NCBI RefSeq assembly: GCF_026151205.1
Contig: NC_087072.1
Span: 5,876,084 to 5,940,083, forward strand
DNA: 64,000 nt
Source: Bolinopsis microptera
Taxonomy: Eukaryota; Ctenophora; Tentaculata; Lobata; Bolinopsidae
Direction: 5' to 3'
Shown here: positions 1 to 13,246 of the stretch, in pieces
Layout of the letters: each line of letters opens with the position of its first letter
How positions within the stretch are numbered: position 1 is the first letter of the stretch
Translations under genes and position numbers: made by a program
Notes under the pieces: model-generated
Seen by the model: the letters and a program-made list of their open reading frames with translations, nothing else
What the model was told of the DNA's origin: nothing
Database searches by the model: none

Positions 1-2371
1 TCTCATCGATTATTATTCCCGCTTTAATTGATGCTTTTCATCTAGCTAGAGTATACGTCTGTATACTATTATGCCTCTAATTCTGTCCAGCGAATAACAT
101 GAATCTATTCAATAATAATATTTTCCCATTAAACAGTGAATCTATTCTATAGTATTTTTGGGGGCCATTAAACTGCTTCAGTCATTAGTTTGGCGAGCTA
201 ATTTACTTTTGCACTAAGTTGTCATTGTGCGGTGTTCTCTGTTAATGAACGGTTTTCACCCACCATCCTATTTGGCACCTCATAATTAGTGAATTTTTGG
301 TGACATATACCATTGAGAGGATCGTGTTTTGTGGGCCGCCCAACCAATGGGGTGCTGAAGATCGGTACCCTATTGTTTGCCAATAACCCCACTGGTCATT
401 GTCAGTTTTAAAATTCAAATAACTGATTCACGTTCCACTAGTAGAGCCTCCCCCCTCTCGGTGTGTCATTTCTCAATAAGTATAATAGTAAAATATATAG
501 TTGGGGAGGCCGGGGTAGGACACGTGAACTCAGGATCTCTGAAACTAGCTCTATTGCTCGGGGCCGGCTTGTCATTCAATCATTGTAAAGAGGATCTTAA
601 TTCTTGATATATTATACTAATAACAATTAGAGAAGATGTGTATACTGCAACGAGACAGGCAATAATAATTAATGGTATTATTATAATGCAAGGGCTGGTT
701 TTCCTCCCCTCCCCTCCCCTCTAGCTCTCTCTCTCTCTTTCTAAACCACTCTTTTCATTCGGAGAGGAAGATGTCATTGCTCCTTTATAAACCAAAACAA
801 AACACAGGCGTGGGCACCTTAATCGTATTTCACGATTTGCATGCTGGTCATTGGCTCGTACAGGAAACCGTTATCGCTGCTGAGGAGATATAACCTTGTT
901 AGAGGGAGTAGCAGATGGGATAATATCACAACAATAAGGAACTGAGCATGGGAATTAGCTAATTTGTGGTATTGTTAGTGCCACACAAGTTCTAGTTACG
1001 GAGCAGCTACCAATGGAACAGAGGTCACGTTGGTCACGTGACATGAGTTCCTCAGAGTGGAGGTCCTAGTGATAACTGATAACCCCTTCACATTAAATCA
1101 CATGAAGAGATCGGTAGCCGGTATTGTAAACCAATTGTACGGATTGTAGGGTAGCTGATAAACTGTCAGTGTGCCAATTAGGGAGACGCTATCACCCATC
1201 AGGGCAGCTGACATCATATCTGGCAGCACGGGTCAGGGGCAGTGAGGCAGAGAGGGGAGCCACGCGGCTACCCTGACTCACAAGTCATGTGGTGGTAGCC
1301 ACACATGTACCAGATCACATCAGGTATCGCGTCTAGCTGGACTCTGATCTGGGATCAGGACCTGGAAACTTCCCAGACAATTGCCCTGATTTTACTAGGT
1401 TTTACCACCACTGGTACCCCCAGTGGCATCTGAACTGCTCGCATCGCATGAGGCACGGGTCGCTAATGTCCACTCTGGCCGCAACTGTCAACATAGAACT
1501 GGCTGTGTACAAATAGCTGCCGACTTGTTGGTGTACGTCACGTTTACCGGAGGAATTTAAACCAATTCCATCACGGCCGAGTCAAATGTTAGCACACCGC
1601 TAAAAACATGGTGGTCCTGGCGAGGCATAGCACTTCACCTCGGGCTTCAGGCGTGGTTAGGAAGTGTGTCTACAGGAGGCCGGGGTGGTTCAGATATCAC
1701 TTCAGTTAACGGCAGGGAGGGCATTAGTGCACATTAGTGGTGGGGTATATTAGCTTTGCGGTGACATACAGTGATCCACTTATCTCATGACACTAACAGA
1801 AGTATAGGACGTGGTCTCCTTTCAGCCCACGCCGATAAAAGGAGCCCTTCAAAGGAACACCTGTAGAATGTGTTCAGTATTTACCCCACCTTTGACATGG
1901 AACCCTTTGATCTGCATGGCTTTATTTGTCACAACATTCTGGAGAAACGTCCGATTAACTCGGTTAAAGGGCAATTTTCCCGTTACCTTCTCTAACATGA
2001 AGCTCCCTACCGCCCTAATGTGCCAGCTAGTTGCACCTTGGGGGAGCACTACACAGACAAAAGAGATGACATACAATTGCTGGGGCTGAAAAACACGGAA
2101 GAGTTTTGTGAACTGTCACTCGTTGCAGGTGACAATGGTTCTAAAGGTGCATGTGCCCCCTGGTACAGCAGTTCCGTAATACTCTCTTTTGTAGAGCTGA
2201 AACCCCAAGAATAATAATAATCAACCTTTCCAGACATTATAACAATTTGTCTCAAAGGATGGCGTGGGAAGGAGCTGCTATGGTGCTTTGTTTCTAGGAA
2301 TATGGTTAAAAGATATGTTAAACTTGGCCCCCTACTAGCCTGCCCCTTATCATCATACGTCTAGTTGCTCG

Positions 2372-2402
<31 letters not shown>

Positions 2403-3451
2403 GGAGTGCAGGGTGATAGATGACGACAGTCGTGATAATGTGGCAGGAATGTAACCATGTGTAGGTCACGCCAGCCTCGCTACAACCGATACAATGTTTC
2501 TACTGCTACACTTGTCTTGCTTCACCTCATACCTGCCATTGTCTGCAGTTAATCCAGTTTGTTTCACCTCCACCTAACAAGGTTACTTATCTGCCCGCAC
2601 AAGTGCTAAGTACTGATAATGAGAACCGTGCCAGGCTTGTCTTGGTCCCACCAGGCCTCATCTACCTCCTCCTGGATGGGGTCCCAATAGGAGGGAGAGG
2701 GAGGAGGGTAGTGGCGGGTGTTGCACTTATCCCACCAATGTATCGTTATGTGTTGCGGAGCGTGCTGCAATGTGCACCTTTGCCCCGTCCCACTGGTCGC
2801 GTATTTACGACAACATTACCCAAATTCTAGATAATTTGAGATAATTTAACCTAGATTATCGACAATTATTAAGTTATATTATAATATTCATAGTAGAGTT
2901 GCCACATGGTGAAGTCTATGATAGGGAACTGAATATGTTTCTGGATGTCAGTGTCTGCCTGATATCATGTGCAGCTACGCGGTCACGTTCAGCTCCCTGA
3001 GGTCGCCCTGTCCAGCCGTCCTGCTGGTGTCGGGAGTAAGGACCGGCCTGTCTGTTCCAACAACTTCTGCCAGCTCCCTCTGTCCGCTCACCGTTTTGTT
3101 TCGCACCCCATTTGACGGGTTTACACCTTCTGTCCATCCCCATTAGATAAGACAAATTATCTTGCTGGCACTGAAATAGACCCCAATATAGCTAGTCGTC
3201 ACTATCATTAATAGTAATCTCCTAGACGTTCCCTACACCTGGTATAGGATCAATCATCACCTTGCTCCGCTACTATGTAGGCATGTGGCGTGCCCTAATT
3301 CGAGTTCCATGCAGTTTTACACTTGCACATGACCCACCGGGAAACCTGTGAACCCGTACGCATTGCTCCGTCTCGCGTCTGTCTAATTATGTAGCAGTCG
3401 ATAGAAGGTCTAATAAGAATACAGTCCGTCTAACAATATGTTTATTTTCAG
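1..3451. other. No gene recognised; upstream or intronic DNA
   Basis: I read both strands and found no stretch with convincing coding character or a recognisable domain. The open frames here are short and lie on unrelated frames without supporting splice borders. A short pyrimidine/GA tract lies near 700-740 and a GA run near 2371-2395. Part of this interval is probably an intron or 5' region of the gene whose exons begin at 3452, because that exon starts at a good splice acceptor. Confidence 0.4.
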
Positions 3452-4079
3452 AACATGCAGCTGACGGCGTTCTCCCCGGTGATGCCGAGGAAGCGGCCAT
3501 CGCTCTGTCTATCAGGAATAGAGTACCTTACCAACCCTAACCTCTCCAGCTCCAAGCTGTCCAGCTTCGTCTCCAACATTCCCAAGTTCTCGGTCCCTGA
3601 GCGAGGTGGGTTTCCTTAATTTAATACGGCCTTTGTCTTTCTTTATCACATGTCCGAAGAAAAATTTAACCATATAGTCCCGATCATCTGATTGATCATG
3701 TGAACTGAATACTATATGAATATGTCTATCATATTATCACTACGTGTCACACAACTAACCTATAACTTTTCCAGAAGTTCCTATCGCCACTGGGAATTCC
3801 CCGGCCACGGGCACCGACCAGCCGACATTCTCCCTCAGCAACCTGATGACACAGAACTTTTCTCTCTTGGGAGGACCTCACAAAACCCCAACTTTCCCGA
3901 CTGTCTCCCAGACAAACCCCCTCCTCAACTTCCTGCCCTCTTTCTCGACCACCAAGTTCCAGACCAGTGGAACTTTCACTAACTCCTTTACCAATACTAC
4001 CACCCCTTCCTTCGTCTCGAACTCCCAGCCAGGGGAAATCCCCAAACCGGATCTCCTGATGCAGACCATGACCAGGTGA
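3452..4079 (+). CDS. Unrecognised Ser/Thr/Pro-rich protein, last two exons
   Basis: Two exons are visible, 3452-3605 and 3775-4079, joined phase 1 to phase 1. The acceptor before 3452 is a pyrimidine-rich tract ending CAG, the donor after 3605 is GTGGGT, and the second exon ends in TGA. The first ATG in the first exon (3455) would give 151 residues, but the acceptor means one or more upstream exons are likely, so treat this as a C-terminal part. The visible protein has a basic stretch (PRKRPS) and then a tail rich in Ser, Thr, Pro, Asn and Phe with repeated T-x-F and S-F motifs and no predicted membrane segment. It looks like a disordered tail, as in many transcription or nuclear factors, but I recognise no family and assign no function. 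Codon use is GC-richer than the surroundings, which supports real coding. Confidence 0.5.
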
Positions 4080-4231
4080 AATGGACAATTTCTCTGAGGA
4101 ACAGTATGTGTTTCTCTGAGAAGCAGTACGTGATTTTTCGGAGACAGTGAAGTATACTTGCTTCTCTCCTGATGCTAGACAGTGACCGGCTCCAGGATCT
4201 AATTTTAGTTAGAGACAGAAGCCACGTCTGT

Positions 4232-4479
<248 letters not shown>

Positions 4480-5955
4480 AGATGTTTAGAGTCGAATCTC
4501 TCTGACAAGATGGAAATCCTGCAGATGTGATCAGGGCATTATTTGTGCAAGCAGTTATGAGTTAGTAGACTGTAGATGAATTAGAGATATTGTCATGTGA
4601 TGTTATCGTTCGATACCGTAATAATATAATATCGCATATAATATATTGAAATGTTATTAAGTGCTGTTAATGTTAATTAATATTGACTTGGAAGTGTTAA
4701 ATATTGTGCTTGATGAAGTTTGTTAAATGTTAGCATTTATTATGGGTTGAATGAGTTTATCATTACTAACGACCCGTCTTATTTACAATGCTATAAAAAC
4801 TGATATCAGTCTATAGAGAATCTAATAGGCTATACATATTTAATTTAAACTTTAAAGTATTCTTTGGTAATTATATGATTGTTGACGCCTAAAAGTATTA
4901 TGTCTAGTTTGTTTATTTATTTTAGTTATGGAACAAAATGACATCGTTTTCCTATTTCCATAACTCCCAAAATAACATCAAGCTGTGTTGTGACGACACC
5001 AGTGACGACACGACAACTTGCTACCCGGTTATTTCCTTCTCTCTCTCGTCAGCTCACATGTCATCACCCACTGTTTGCAACCTGGCCTTCGTTCGTTCCG
5101 TTTAAAGCATTGTAATTGTCTATAAATATCACCTAGAGGAGAACTGATGAGTTGCGGAGGGAACATGACACAAGTTTTCACAACGCTGTACCCCGCACAC
5201 AGATCACTATCAGTATCACCTTTCTCAATGAAAGTATAATTCTATTTCATTCTCACGTGGCCGCTGGTATCTGATAACATTAACACCTGTAAGTGTGTAT
5301 GTTGAAGGGAAACTGCATCATTCAGTGTGTTACGTAACCAGCAGGTGAATATGTACAGTTCAAGTGCTTATCAAGTAAGATGTAATACAGTTTAACAGTT
5401 ATCTACAATAATCTAAAACAGTTATCTACAATGCAAATGTTATTCTGATCTTGAAATTTATAATTGACTACGGTAAACAATTTCTGAACCAGCATACATT
5501 GTGAACGTAATCAAATTAATTTGGTTTAATTTAAGTTTATTTTCATTGCCTGAAATAACAGGCTCATACTCAATACTCATAGTTCATATCGATATGGTGA
5601 TACACACGAGTGTCCACTGTAGTTCCTAATAAAAAGTCTATAATGTGTCTCAGATATAAATGATTGCCTATTATTCTAGTGACCACTCTGGTACTCCTGC
5701 TCTGGTGTTCTTTCTATCCTCACAATTTACTGCCATTTCCATCCTTATAGCCTCTAACTCTTATATTCTCCTCGTACTTGTCCCATTCTACTCGAACTCG
5801 TCCCTTTCTATCCCTAAAATCCCTATTTGTAAATCTGTCCATATAAAATCTTCCTCGGGTTCCATTTCCCTTCTTTATAACCGCATTGCCATTCTCTCCT
5901 TTTCAATCCCCGTATTTTCGTTTTTAAAATAACAAGAAAACCTCAAAAAATCGAA
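4480..5955. other. Gene-free AT-rich stretch
   Basis: No exon, domain or RNA gene recognised on either strand. Several short AT-rich duplications occur, such as the repeated TTATCTACAAT unit near 5399-5430. Confidence 0.4.
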
Positions 5956-6431
5956 TACCTTACGAGACATATTTAAAAAGTACGAAAGTCGGTGGTTTTC
6001 CAAAAAAACACCATATTTTCGGACTATCAAAATTTAGGTCACCATAATTTTTTCCCCCAAATTATTTGTCACGTATTTTCTTTAATTATGACTTTGTAGA
6101 TTTACTATCTATATTAATATAGTAAGTTATCAATATGATTCATATAACAAATGAACACTATTATTACACATGGGACTACAAAGAGAGAAACGTCCTTGAA
6201 CCAGAAGATCAAGAAGAAACTGACTTGTAATTTTTCATATTTTACTTTATTGATTTTCTTAAATATTGGGTTTTATTTTTGTAAAATAAAGAAATGAAAA
6301 AAATCCACGAATACCATGATTTAATTTGGGGTACGAAATGAGTTGGTTTTCGGCAAACAATCCCATATTTTCGGTCCCAAATCATTTAGGTCACCGGAAT
6401 TTCGTCGAGTATAAATATGTCTCGTAAGGTA
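5956..6431. mobile_element. Tc1/mariner-type MITE, copy 1 (TA target)
   Basis: A 472-bp non-coding element (5958-6429) flanked by TA on both sides. The left end reads CCTTACGAGACATATTTA and the right end carries the reverse complement of CCTTACGAGACATATTTA with few differences. Inside each end is a subterminal block containing CCATATTTTCGG, in the same orientation at both ends rather than inverted. The TA duplication and terminal inverted repeats fit a Tc1/mariner-mobilised MITE. A second copy of the family is at 41394-41902. Confidence 0.8.
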
Positions 6432-6990
6432 AGCATTTTTTAATACATTTTCTGTTGCCACATCAATCATAGTTTATTCGCCAAGTGTACACCGAGTAAA
6501 AAGCAATTCACATTTTATTAAGCTCTAAATTCGGTCCACAAGAATACATTAACCGCTGCAATTCAACTCTAGCAAGCATTGCGACGTGCATGCATTGTCC
6601 AATTACTCAACAAACTATAACAATCTTTTAATGGACCTGCGATTATCAGTAAAGCCATGCCTTGATCTTATGTTAAATTGGCTTCGTAGCCTAGTTTACT
6701 GATCCATTAATTTGTCATTTATGCTGTCACTTACATTTTTTCTAAGTTCGTGATCGCTTAATATCAATATTCTCATCGGAAACATAAAATGAAATGAATG
6801 TTAGTGCCATGGCACCGACGCGTAATCTATCAGAATCAATATGCAAAGTAATGCATGCGTGACTGTACATTCGAAATCTCCGCAAGCTTGATTTATAGCG
6901 GTGATTTGTTCGTATCTGATAATTTTAGTGCGTCTTATTCTGTACTGGTTATTCTGTAATAGTTGTTGTATTGTGTATTCTAAAGGTGAG
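6432..6990. other. Upstream region of DBF4
   Basis: Contains no coding sequence that I can support. The DBF4 5' UTR and promoter should lie in its right part, but no core promoter element can be placed with confidence. Confidence 0.35.
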
Positions 6991-8609
6991 ATGTGTGCTG
7001 CAAAGACCGAAGCGCCCTGGTACAACCAGAGACCCGGACAGATGAGGAGCAGTGCTCCACAATCTGAGCAAGGTAAGTGTCTGGACTTATCATGTAACGA
7101 TCTCATTTTACCTATCTAGATGATGTACATATATCATTAATTGACCACGTGACCTGTTTGCCACATGTAATACGACTGATTGTGTTTCATTGGCTCATTA
7201 TGCCAGACGCTGTAATCATTAAATTATTATAAGTTGGACCCAATTAATAATAATAACCTCTCCGTAAATTCAGGTTAATAACCAGTAATAGTCCCCGTTT
7301 ATATCACAAAAGTAGTCCCCTATTTGTATAATTGGCCGAACCATATGACAGTAAATCTTGTTTTGGAATATCTCATGTATCAAGTTTGATTACTGATGGA
7401 CCCAAATTGAGCACACGATCCTTGCTAATTCTCATTCTCATTATTCCCATTATCGTGCATAATATAGCTTCACTTATCTCACATATCCTTTCTAAGTCTC
7501 ATATCACATTTGATCCGTGCTTCATTGACATCACGTTTACCTTGGTTGCTGTTTCTTGGATTTGTGTAACTAACCCTGACACCATCACATCGAAGCGGGC
7601 GACCGAGCGTCTTTACTGGGAGTTGTATCTACCGAACCATCCTTGACACCGGTGACGAGCCTCTGGAGACAAACTATAAAGCATGATCATGATTCTTACA
7701 GAGCATCAACGTTCAAATTATCATCAAGTTCAACATCTATCTCAACAACCAAAACCTTTAAACATGTTCGGAAACTACAACCTCTACTTCCACAACCTCC
7801 CAACTTTGGAATCCCGGTGCAAGACAGCTGGTATCCCTGTGGAACCCTTCCTCTGCTCTGCTGTATCTCATGTTGTGGTTCTCAACAAAACCAGTCTCTG
7901 TCCTAAGCTTCTCAACAAAATCACCTCCCTTGGAGTAAAACTTGTATCTTCTAGAGCTGTCAACAAGTGGCTTGAGGATTACAACATTGTGAAAAAACAG
8001 AACTCCTCCCCTCCCAAACCTAAGGCTGCACCTGCAGTTACTCCCATTATCACTCAACGAGCAGCCCTTGTAGTTCAGGATGTTGAAAAGGTCTACAAAC
8101 CTCAGTTCCTGACAAAGACTGAGGTCCCTTTTTACCCAGACCACGCCTGCTCTGGATCCCCCTGGGCTAAGAATATGAGTCCTGGTGACAGAAAGGAGGC
8201 TCCCACTAATACTATCCAGTCCAGACCTTCTGGGTACAGACCCACTACACAGAACACTATTCCTACCACCCAGTCCAGAACCCAATCCCGACCTAACGCT
8301 CTCCTTCTGCCAACCAAACGCAAGATATTCTGTGAGAACTGCAGAGTTTCTGTCAGCGATCTGGACGCTCACTTCAAGACTATACAACACCGCAGATATG
8401 CAGAAAACAACAAGAACTTTGCTGAGCTGGATGCAGTGATCGGAGATCTAACTATGGATAACCTTTTTTCCGCTTCCAACAAGAAGAGACGAGTTCAGGT
8501 TCCCTCCCTGCGTCTGACTCTACAACCTCAATCTACTTCTCAATCTGCTTCTCAGACCATGAATCGACCTTGTCCCCCTCTTACTATGGGATTCCAGTTC
8601 AGCAGATAA
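6991..8609 (+). CDS. DBF4: DBF4-type regulatory subunit of CDC7 kinase
   Basis: DBF4 binds and activates the CDC7 kinase, which phosphorylates the MCM helicase at replication origins in S phase. The model has two exons, 6991-7072 and 7702-8609 (donor AG|GTAAGT, acceptor TTACAG, phase 1), giving 329 residues. Three family hallmarks are visible in order. An N-terminal BRCT-like segment covers roughly residues 45-125, including LYFHNLP and VSSRAVNKWLEDY. A motif-M-like block around residue 160 contains VEKVYKPQF. The DBF4-type zinc finger near residues 235-275 has Cys-x2-Cys (CENC) followed by a His pair in HFKTIQHRRYA and the ELDAVIGDL helix. The protein is much shorter than vertebrate DBF4 (about 670 residues) and lacks the long C-terminal tail, ending soon after a basic KKRR motif. 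The start is the first ATG of exon 1, chosen because it splices in frame into the zinc-finger exon. The N-terminal exon is less certain than the main exon. Confidence 0.9.
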
Positions 8610-8840
8610 TGATCAGAATTCAGAGTTTATTAGTTGTAATTTATTATTTATTTACATATATTTAATTTTCAACAAAATTACTGGTATACTCTCTAAATAA
8701 CAACAAAGTATTTATTCTCTTTCACGAATCAATTTCGCAATCTTCCATTGTACTTCGCAATCAACGATAATAACGAGAGGACATAAAGTTATGTTTCAAA
8801 TACTGAACATCAAAATTGTTTAGATTGGGCTGATGAAGGA

Positions 8841-9180
8841 ACGGGTAATTTGTTACTTACCGCATATTTTCCAACATTAAGGCACGTTTCTTATTTTTTC
8901 TCTCTCAATATGGCACTTGCATGTTTCTCTTAATATGGCGATGAGTTAAGCTCGACCAGCTCTTACCATAGGATTCCATTTCAGAAGATAACGCTCTGAA
9001 ACTTTTTTTAACAAATAATTCAATAAGATCAAGAAAGTCAAATAAAACTGAGCAAAGAAAACGTTTAGTTGGGGTGAATAAACGATCGGGTAATTTGTTA
9101 CTTACCGCATATTTCCAACATTAAGGCACGTTTCTTATTTTCTTCTCTTAATATGCAATTTTCAGCATGTTCTCGCATGA
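8841..9180 (+). repeat. Tandem partial duplication behind DBF4
   Basis: A segment starting GGGTAATTTGTTACTTACCGC (split here after 20 bases for length) and running through a CACGTTTCTTATTTT block occurs twice, near 8841-8900 and 9089-9145. Between the two copies, 8962-8991 resembles the last codons of DBF4 (8579-8609): a near copy of the sequence coding MGFQFSR-stop with a few substitutions. The interval therefore looks like an old local duplication that took in the DBF4 3' end. Confidence 0.55.
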
Positions 9181-10177
9181 GTTAAAGGATTATTTAGTAT
9201 CCAAACTAGCTGCCATTGTTTCGACATGTGTTTGCAGTGCATGCTATCCATTTTCTAAACATTGGGACTCGAATTGCACAATCGCCTAACAATTTTCACT
9301 GAAGAGACATGCGAAATGACGTTATTTAATCAGCACATAACATGTACCAACATGTACCGTTGTCATGGAGATAACATTTAATTAGACCGGCAAGTTGGTA
9401 TTGTTGAACAGCAACAAATGTTATGATGTTGCTTAAACGTCCCCCGATGCTTGCAGTAGTGCTTGTTTCTTGTCATTTGCTATCACGACTCTGGCTAGGA
9501 GAGAATATAAGGTTTACTTACGTTTACCTGACTGTGGGTTTCTTTTGTTGCATATTCGCGTCAGTGGTAAGAGACGATGCAATAGAAAGAATTTATCGTA
9601 TTTCTGATTACGATCTGTCGAAATGAGTTCTAAAGTCGGAGAAAGACGTTCAGGAAGTGCAGCATGTTATTGTTCTTACAGGCGCAGAAGTAAGTGCACG
9701 AAATGGTTATCGTTGCCAAGGAAATGGCCGCGCGCCGACCTGACGCACGTGCAAAACAGCATCGCGTCCAATTTTGGATGGTTAATTCATTTATAGTTGA
9801 ATCGAAGTTGAAATGAGTTTGGCTGTTATCAATATCAGGCGAGGACTTTCCGTGGCCAATGATGGAAAAAGAGGTGAACCTTAACTTATTTCAGGGTTAA
9901 TGTTTGGCGAGGAACTTGTCCACATTACTGATTTCCAAACCCAGTGGCGGTAGTTCAGGGCCTTCATCCCTAAAGTTAATACTTTGCATATTAACATGAA
10001 ATAACGCTAAAGTGCTGGCATAGTGGGCAACCTCAGTTTGGTATCTATGGCTACCATATCACATATCCGGCATCGCGAACTGTTTCCAGTTGCTCAACTA
10101 TCTATTCCGGACTGTAATATCTACTCACTCTCCCAGGCTCCCACGATCGTGTATACGCCGGTCGAACAACTGTTGCC
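9181..10177. other. No supported gene between DBF4 and the THEG-like gene
   Basis: A 67-codon open frame at 9423-9626 encodes two hydrophobic stretches (around LAVVLVSCHLL and YLTVGFFCCIFA), but it matches no family I know and has no supporting splice sites, so it is not called as a gene. The 5' UTR of the THEG-like gene probably lies in the last few hundred bases. Confidence 0.35.
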
Positions 10178-13002
10178 ATGCCAGTCAAGTAAGTTCCGAT
10201 ACTTACAGTCACATACATATTATCTTCCTAATCCTCCTAATACTTTAACTTAATTTTATTCGATTAAATGTGAAGCGGAGTATTTTACTTAGTATTATAT
10301 ATGCTTATATGCTACAGTTGTGTTTATTTGTTTCGCTTGGCGACAGTTTCTGTAACAACCGAACTTGTTTTATTTTCGAATGCGTTTGTAATTTGCTGAG
10401 ATTGCTAGCTTATTCAGCTTAATTTCTTAGGGAGCGAATAGAAACGTTGGCGAAACCTAAACTTTCACGGTCAACACTTTCTTACGGGTAACATGTTCTC
10501 AAATTTCGGTATTTCTTGCAGAATCATTAGTTCTTCAGTGCATCATGCCGTGATAAAGTTTTGTTCGTGGGCTGATTCTGGTTGGTAACATTCAAATTTA
10601 AGATAAAACCATGGAATGTGGAGTGTTGCAGAAACGTTTTAGCTGGTGCTTTTTCAGGCCCTCTTTATCATGGGGCAACCAGCAAACCATGTGGGAACTA
10701 ACTAAAGGTGCAAAAAGTGCTGAACCCTCAGACCGCATACTGAGTCTAGCTCAGTCTAAGAGGAACCTCTCCACACAGGAGGACTTGAAGTAAGTTTCAT
10801 CACAAAATAATTGCAAGTATAACAGTTTTATAACAATAATCCCAAACCATACTACAAGGTAGATCTATACCATTCTTGATCGTGATATAATGCGAAACCA
10901 GGATACTGCCCTAATTGTAATTTCTCAGGCCTCAATGGGAGTACAGTTGTGGGAGACAAAGTCCGATCATACAGGTGTCTGGAGCAGCTAGGAAAGCAGT
11001 CAACAGTGAGAGGATAGAGCAGCTAGCACAACCCAAGAACAACCACTGTAATTACACTGAAAACAGGTACATACTACATGCTACTATGCTATATGGTACA
11101 ATACCTGGAACCTGATACATGCCGAACAATACCCTTCCTTTTAAAATTGTGTTTGTTCTCATCTTCTAAAGTTTTCTCATTCTTTTCATAATGAAGTTCT
11201 TAAATAAATATCTTAATCATGCCCAGTACACGTCATGAATCCCTTACCTAGGCCTATGTACGAGTTTAGTTGTGGACGAAGTTCCCCAGTCGAGGGCCCG
11301 GCAGAGACCGCTAAAACGGCAGCTGAACGAGAGAGGACCAACCAGCTAGCTCAACCTAAGAAGGTTCATTCTGAACATCAGGCTAGCAGGGAGGTGAGAG
11401 TCATTTTAGAATTTATCATTAATTACTTAATTACTTAATTACTTAAGCTTAATTAATTAATTAATTACTGAGAGGTAGATACCCGTCAGAGAGCAAGGTA
11501 TTTTATTTTGCAACCTTATCGTCCTCTTTTTAAATGGTCTTAACTGTGAGCGACCACAATTAAGAACGGTCCTTATTACTTTATTATGAGCAGAAAATTG
11601 CTCAGCCCACGAGTTTTTTTATTTTTGAGGAATTTCGAGTCTTTGGATACTATTTTTTGTGCTTGTCTCCAGATGTAAATTGTCCTCTGATATACATTTT
11701 TGTGCTTGATTATAGGGCGATCTGCCGAAACTTTTATGTTTGTCGGTTGCATTTAAGCTCAATTAAAGAGCAATTTAAACGAAACACAAAATACAGATCA
11801 ATCAACACCAGCGCTGCTACAATTAACAAAAAACCCAGTGCAGTGTTTGAGATCTGCCCGGTTTATAATTACCACTTAATACCAGCTTTCTCAGATCATT
11901 TAGTAGTACGTATTGTAGCAGCTGGAATATCTTTATGATACCTTAGCCTCTAACTCGCGAAGTAGTGTGAAAGTTTTGTACAAATTTAAACCCAAGATTA
12001 TGATCGGATACAATGCGCAGACCAAATTGTGAGTATTATTGTGAGCAGTGGAGCAGTAGAGAAAAATTATTGAAAAGTTGAAATAACAGTCGACGGGGCT
12101 ATTTAGTTAGTGTGGAGATGTTCATTAGTTTCCATAACATTCACAGGTTCAGTCGATCTTAACACAAGCAGCAATGAACACGAGACCAACAGAAAGATTG
12201 GATCAACTTGCCGAGGCCAAGAGACGTCCAGACGGTCCCTTCAGGGAACCCGAGTGGCCTGTGTGCAAGAAAGCGATGAAAGCCCAGTCTACTGAGAGGA
12301 CCAGAGAATTGTCAAGATCTAAAGGCCTGGTTGAAGGATTCCAGGTTGGGAAGCTTTACATTCATAATTTGAGTATGGTTGATTATTTGGTGATCTTTCT
12401 AGAAGAGTCCTGATAATGAAGATGTAGGAGGTAATCACACCTACAACATGCACATTGCACATCCCCCGAGATATTAACACGCTGTTCCTGAAATTTAAAC
12501 TATCTCCTTAATGGCAAATAAATAAGCTTGTTAAATATTAAAGTACGTGATATCACTGAATATAAACAATCTCCTTAACGGCAAATAAATAAGCTTGTTA
12601 AATATTACGTGATATCACTGAATATATTTCCTGTAGGGAAACAGGCATGTTATGTGGAATGTAAGCAAGTCCGCTAAGCAAGCTGTGGCTACTCGGAGAG
12701 TGGAGGAGCTTAGCGTCCCTAGTTAGTAAACTTTACTTCTCTTATAATTCCGCACACCTATTCAATATATTGTTTTGATATTTAAATTAATCGCCTATCA
12801 AAACTTCAATCACAGTCATGGGATACTCATAATATAACTCATAATATAACTCATCCATTCACTTCCAGTTCAAAGAAAGTCTATGGATCATGTACAATTC
12901 AACCCTGACGCATTCAAAGTCAGCGAAGAAGCTTTGAAATCAGCGATCACTGATAGAATTAAAGAACTAGCACAACCAATTCGACGACCCGGATTTAAAT
13001 AA
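10178..13002 (+). CDS. THEG: THEG/SPMAP2-repeat protein, seven exons
   Basis: THEG (SPMAP2) proteins are microtubule-associated factors of male germ cells and sperm. The exons are 10178-10188, 10658-10789, 10929-11066, 11252-11393, 12147-12344, 12637-12721 and 12869-13002. All junctions are GT..AG and phase-consistent, total 840 nt, 279 residues. The protein is built of THEG repeats, each roughly P-x-W, then A, then R-x-x-x-LA-x-K/P. Visible copies include RILSLAQSK, RIEQLAQPK, RTNQLAQPK, RLDQLAEAK, RTRELSRSK, RVEELSVP and RIKELAQPI, and the first repeat begins with SLSWGNQQTMW. The first exon codes only four residues (MPVK) before a GTAAGT donor, so the start is the least certain part. Intron 5 contains a local tandem duplication. 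A second version of the last exon follows at 13512. Confidence 0.87.
12500..12627. repeat. Two-copy tandem duplication in a THEG-like intron
   Basis: A unit of about 65 bp containing GGCAAATAAATAAGCTTGTT and then GTGATATCACTGAATATA occurs twice in a row with a small length difference, inside the intron between exons 5 and 6. Confidence 0.75.
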
Positions 13003-13063
13003 GTCATAACTTTCAACACCAACTCACATATTATCTCAATATCCTACTGGGACGATGACTTGG

Positions 13064-13069
13064 AATAAA
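13064..13069 (+). promoter_or_regulatory. Likely polyadenylation signal of the THEG-like gene
   Basis: AATAAA lies 62 bp after the stop codon of the seven-exon model and before the alternative last exon, so it could end the shorter transcript. Placement is by motif only. Confidence 0.45.
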
Positions 13070-13246
13070 ATTCAAATTAATTTTGATAATCCACCCAAAA
13101 GATCTTTGTAAGATCTTTTTGTGGCGGTATGTAAATGTGGAGTTTACTTGCGTCTTCAAAATTAGTCAAACTTGCATCAAACAATCACATAATCACACAA
13201 CACTAAACATTTGACAACTTTCATCTCTTCCTTATATATAGAACAC

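Noticed and set aside
1811-2255. Overlapping open frames on both strands near 2 kb
   Set aside because: Shadow frames of one another with no domain, no codon bias and no supporting splice sites.
9423-9626. 67-residue hydrophobic small protein
   Set aside because: No family, no splice or regulatory support; such frames are expected by chance in this length of DNA.
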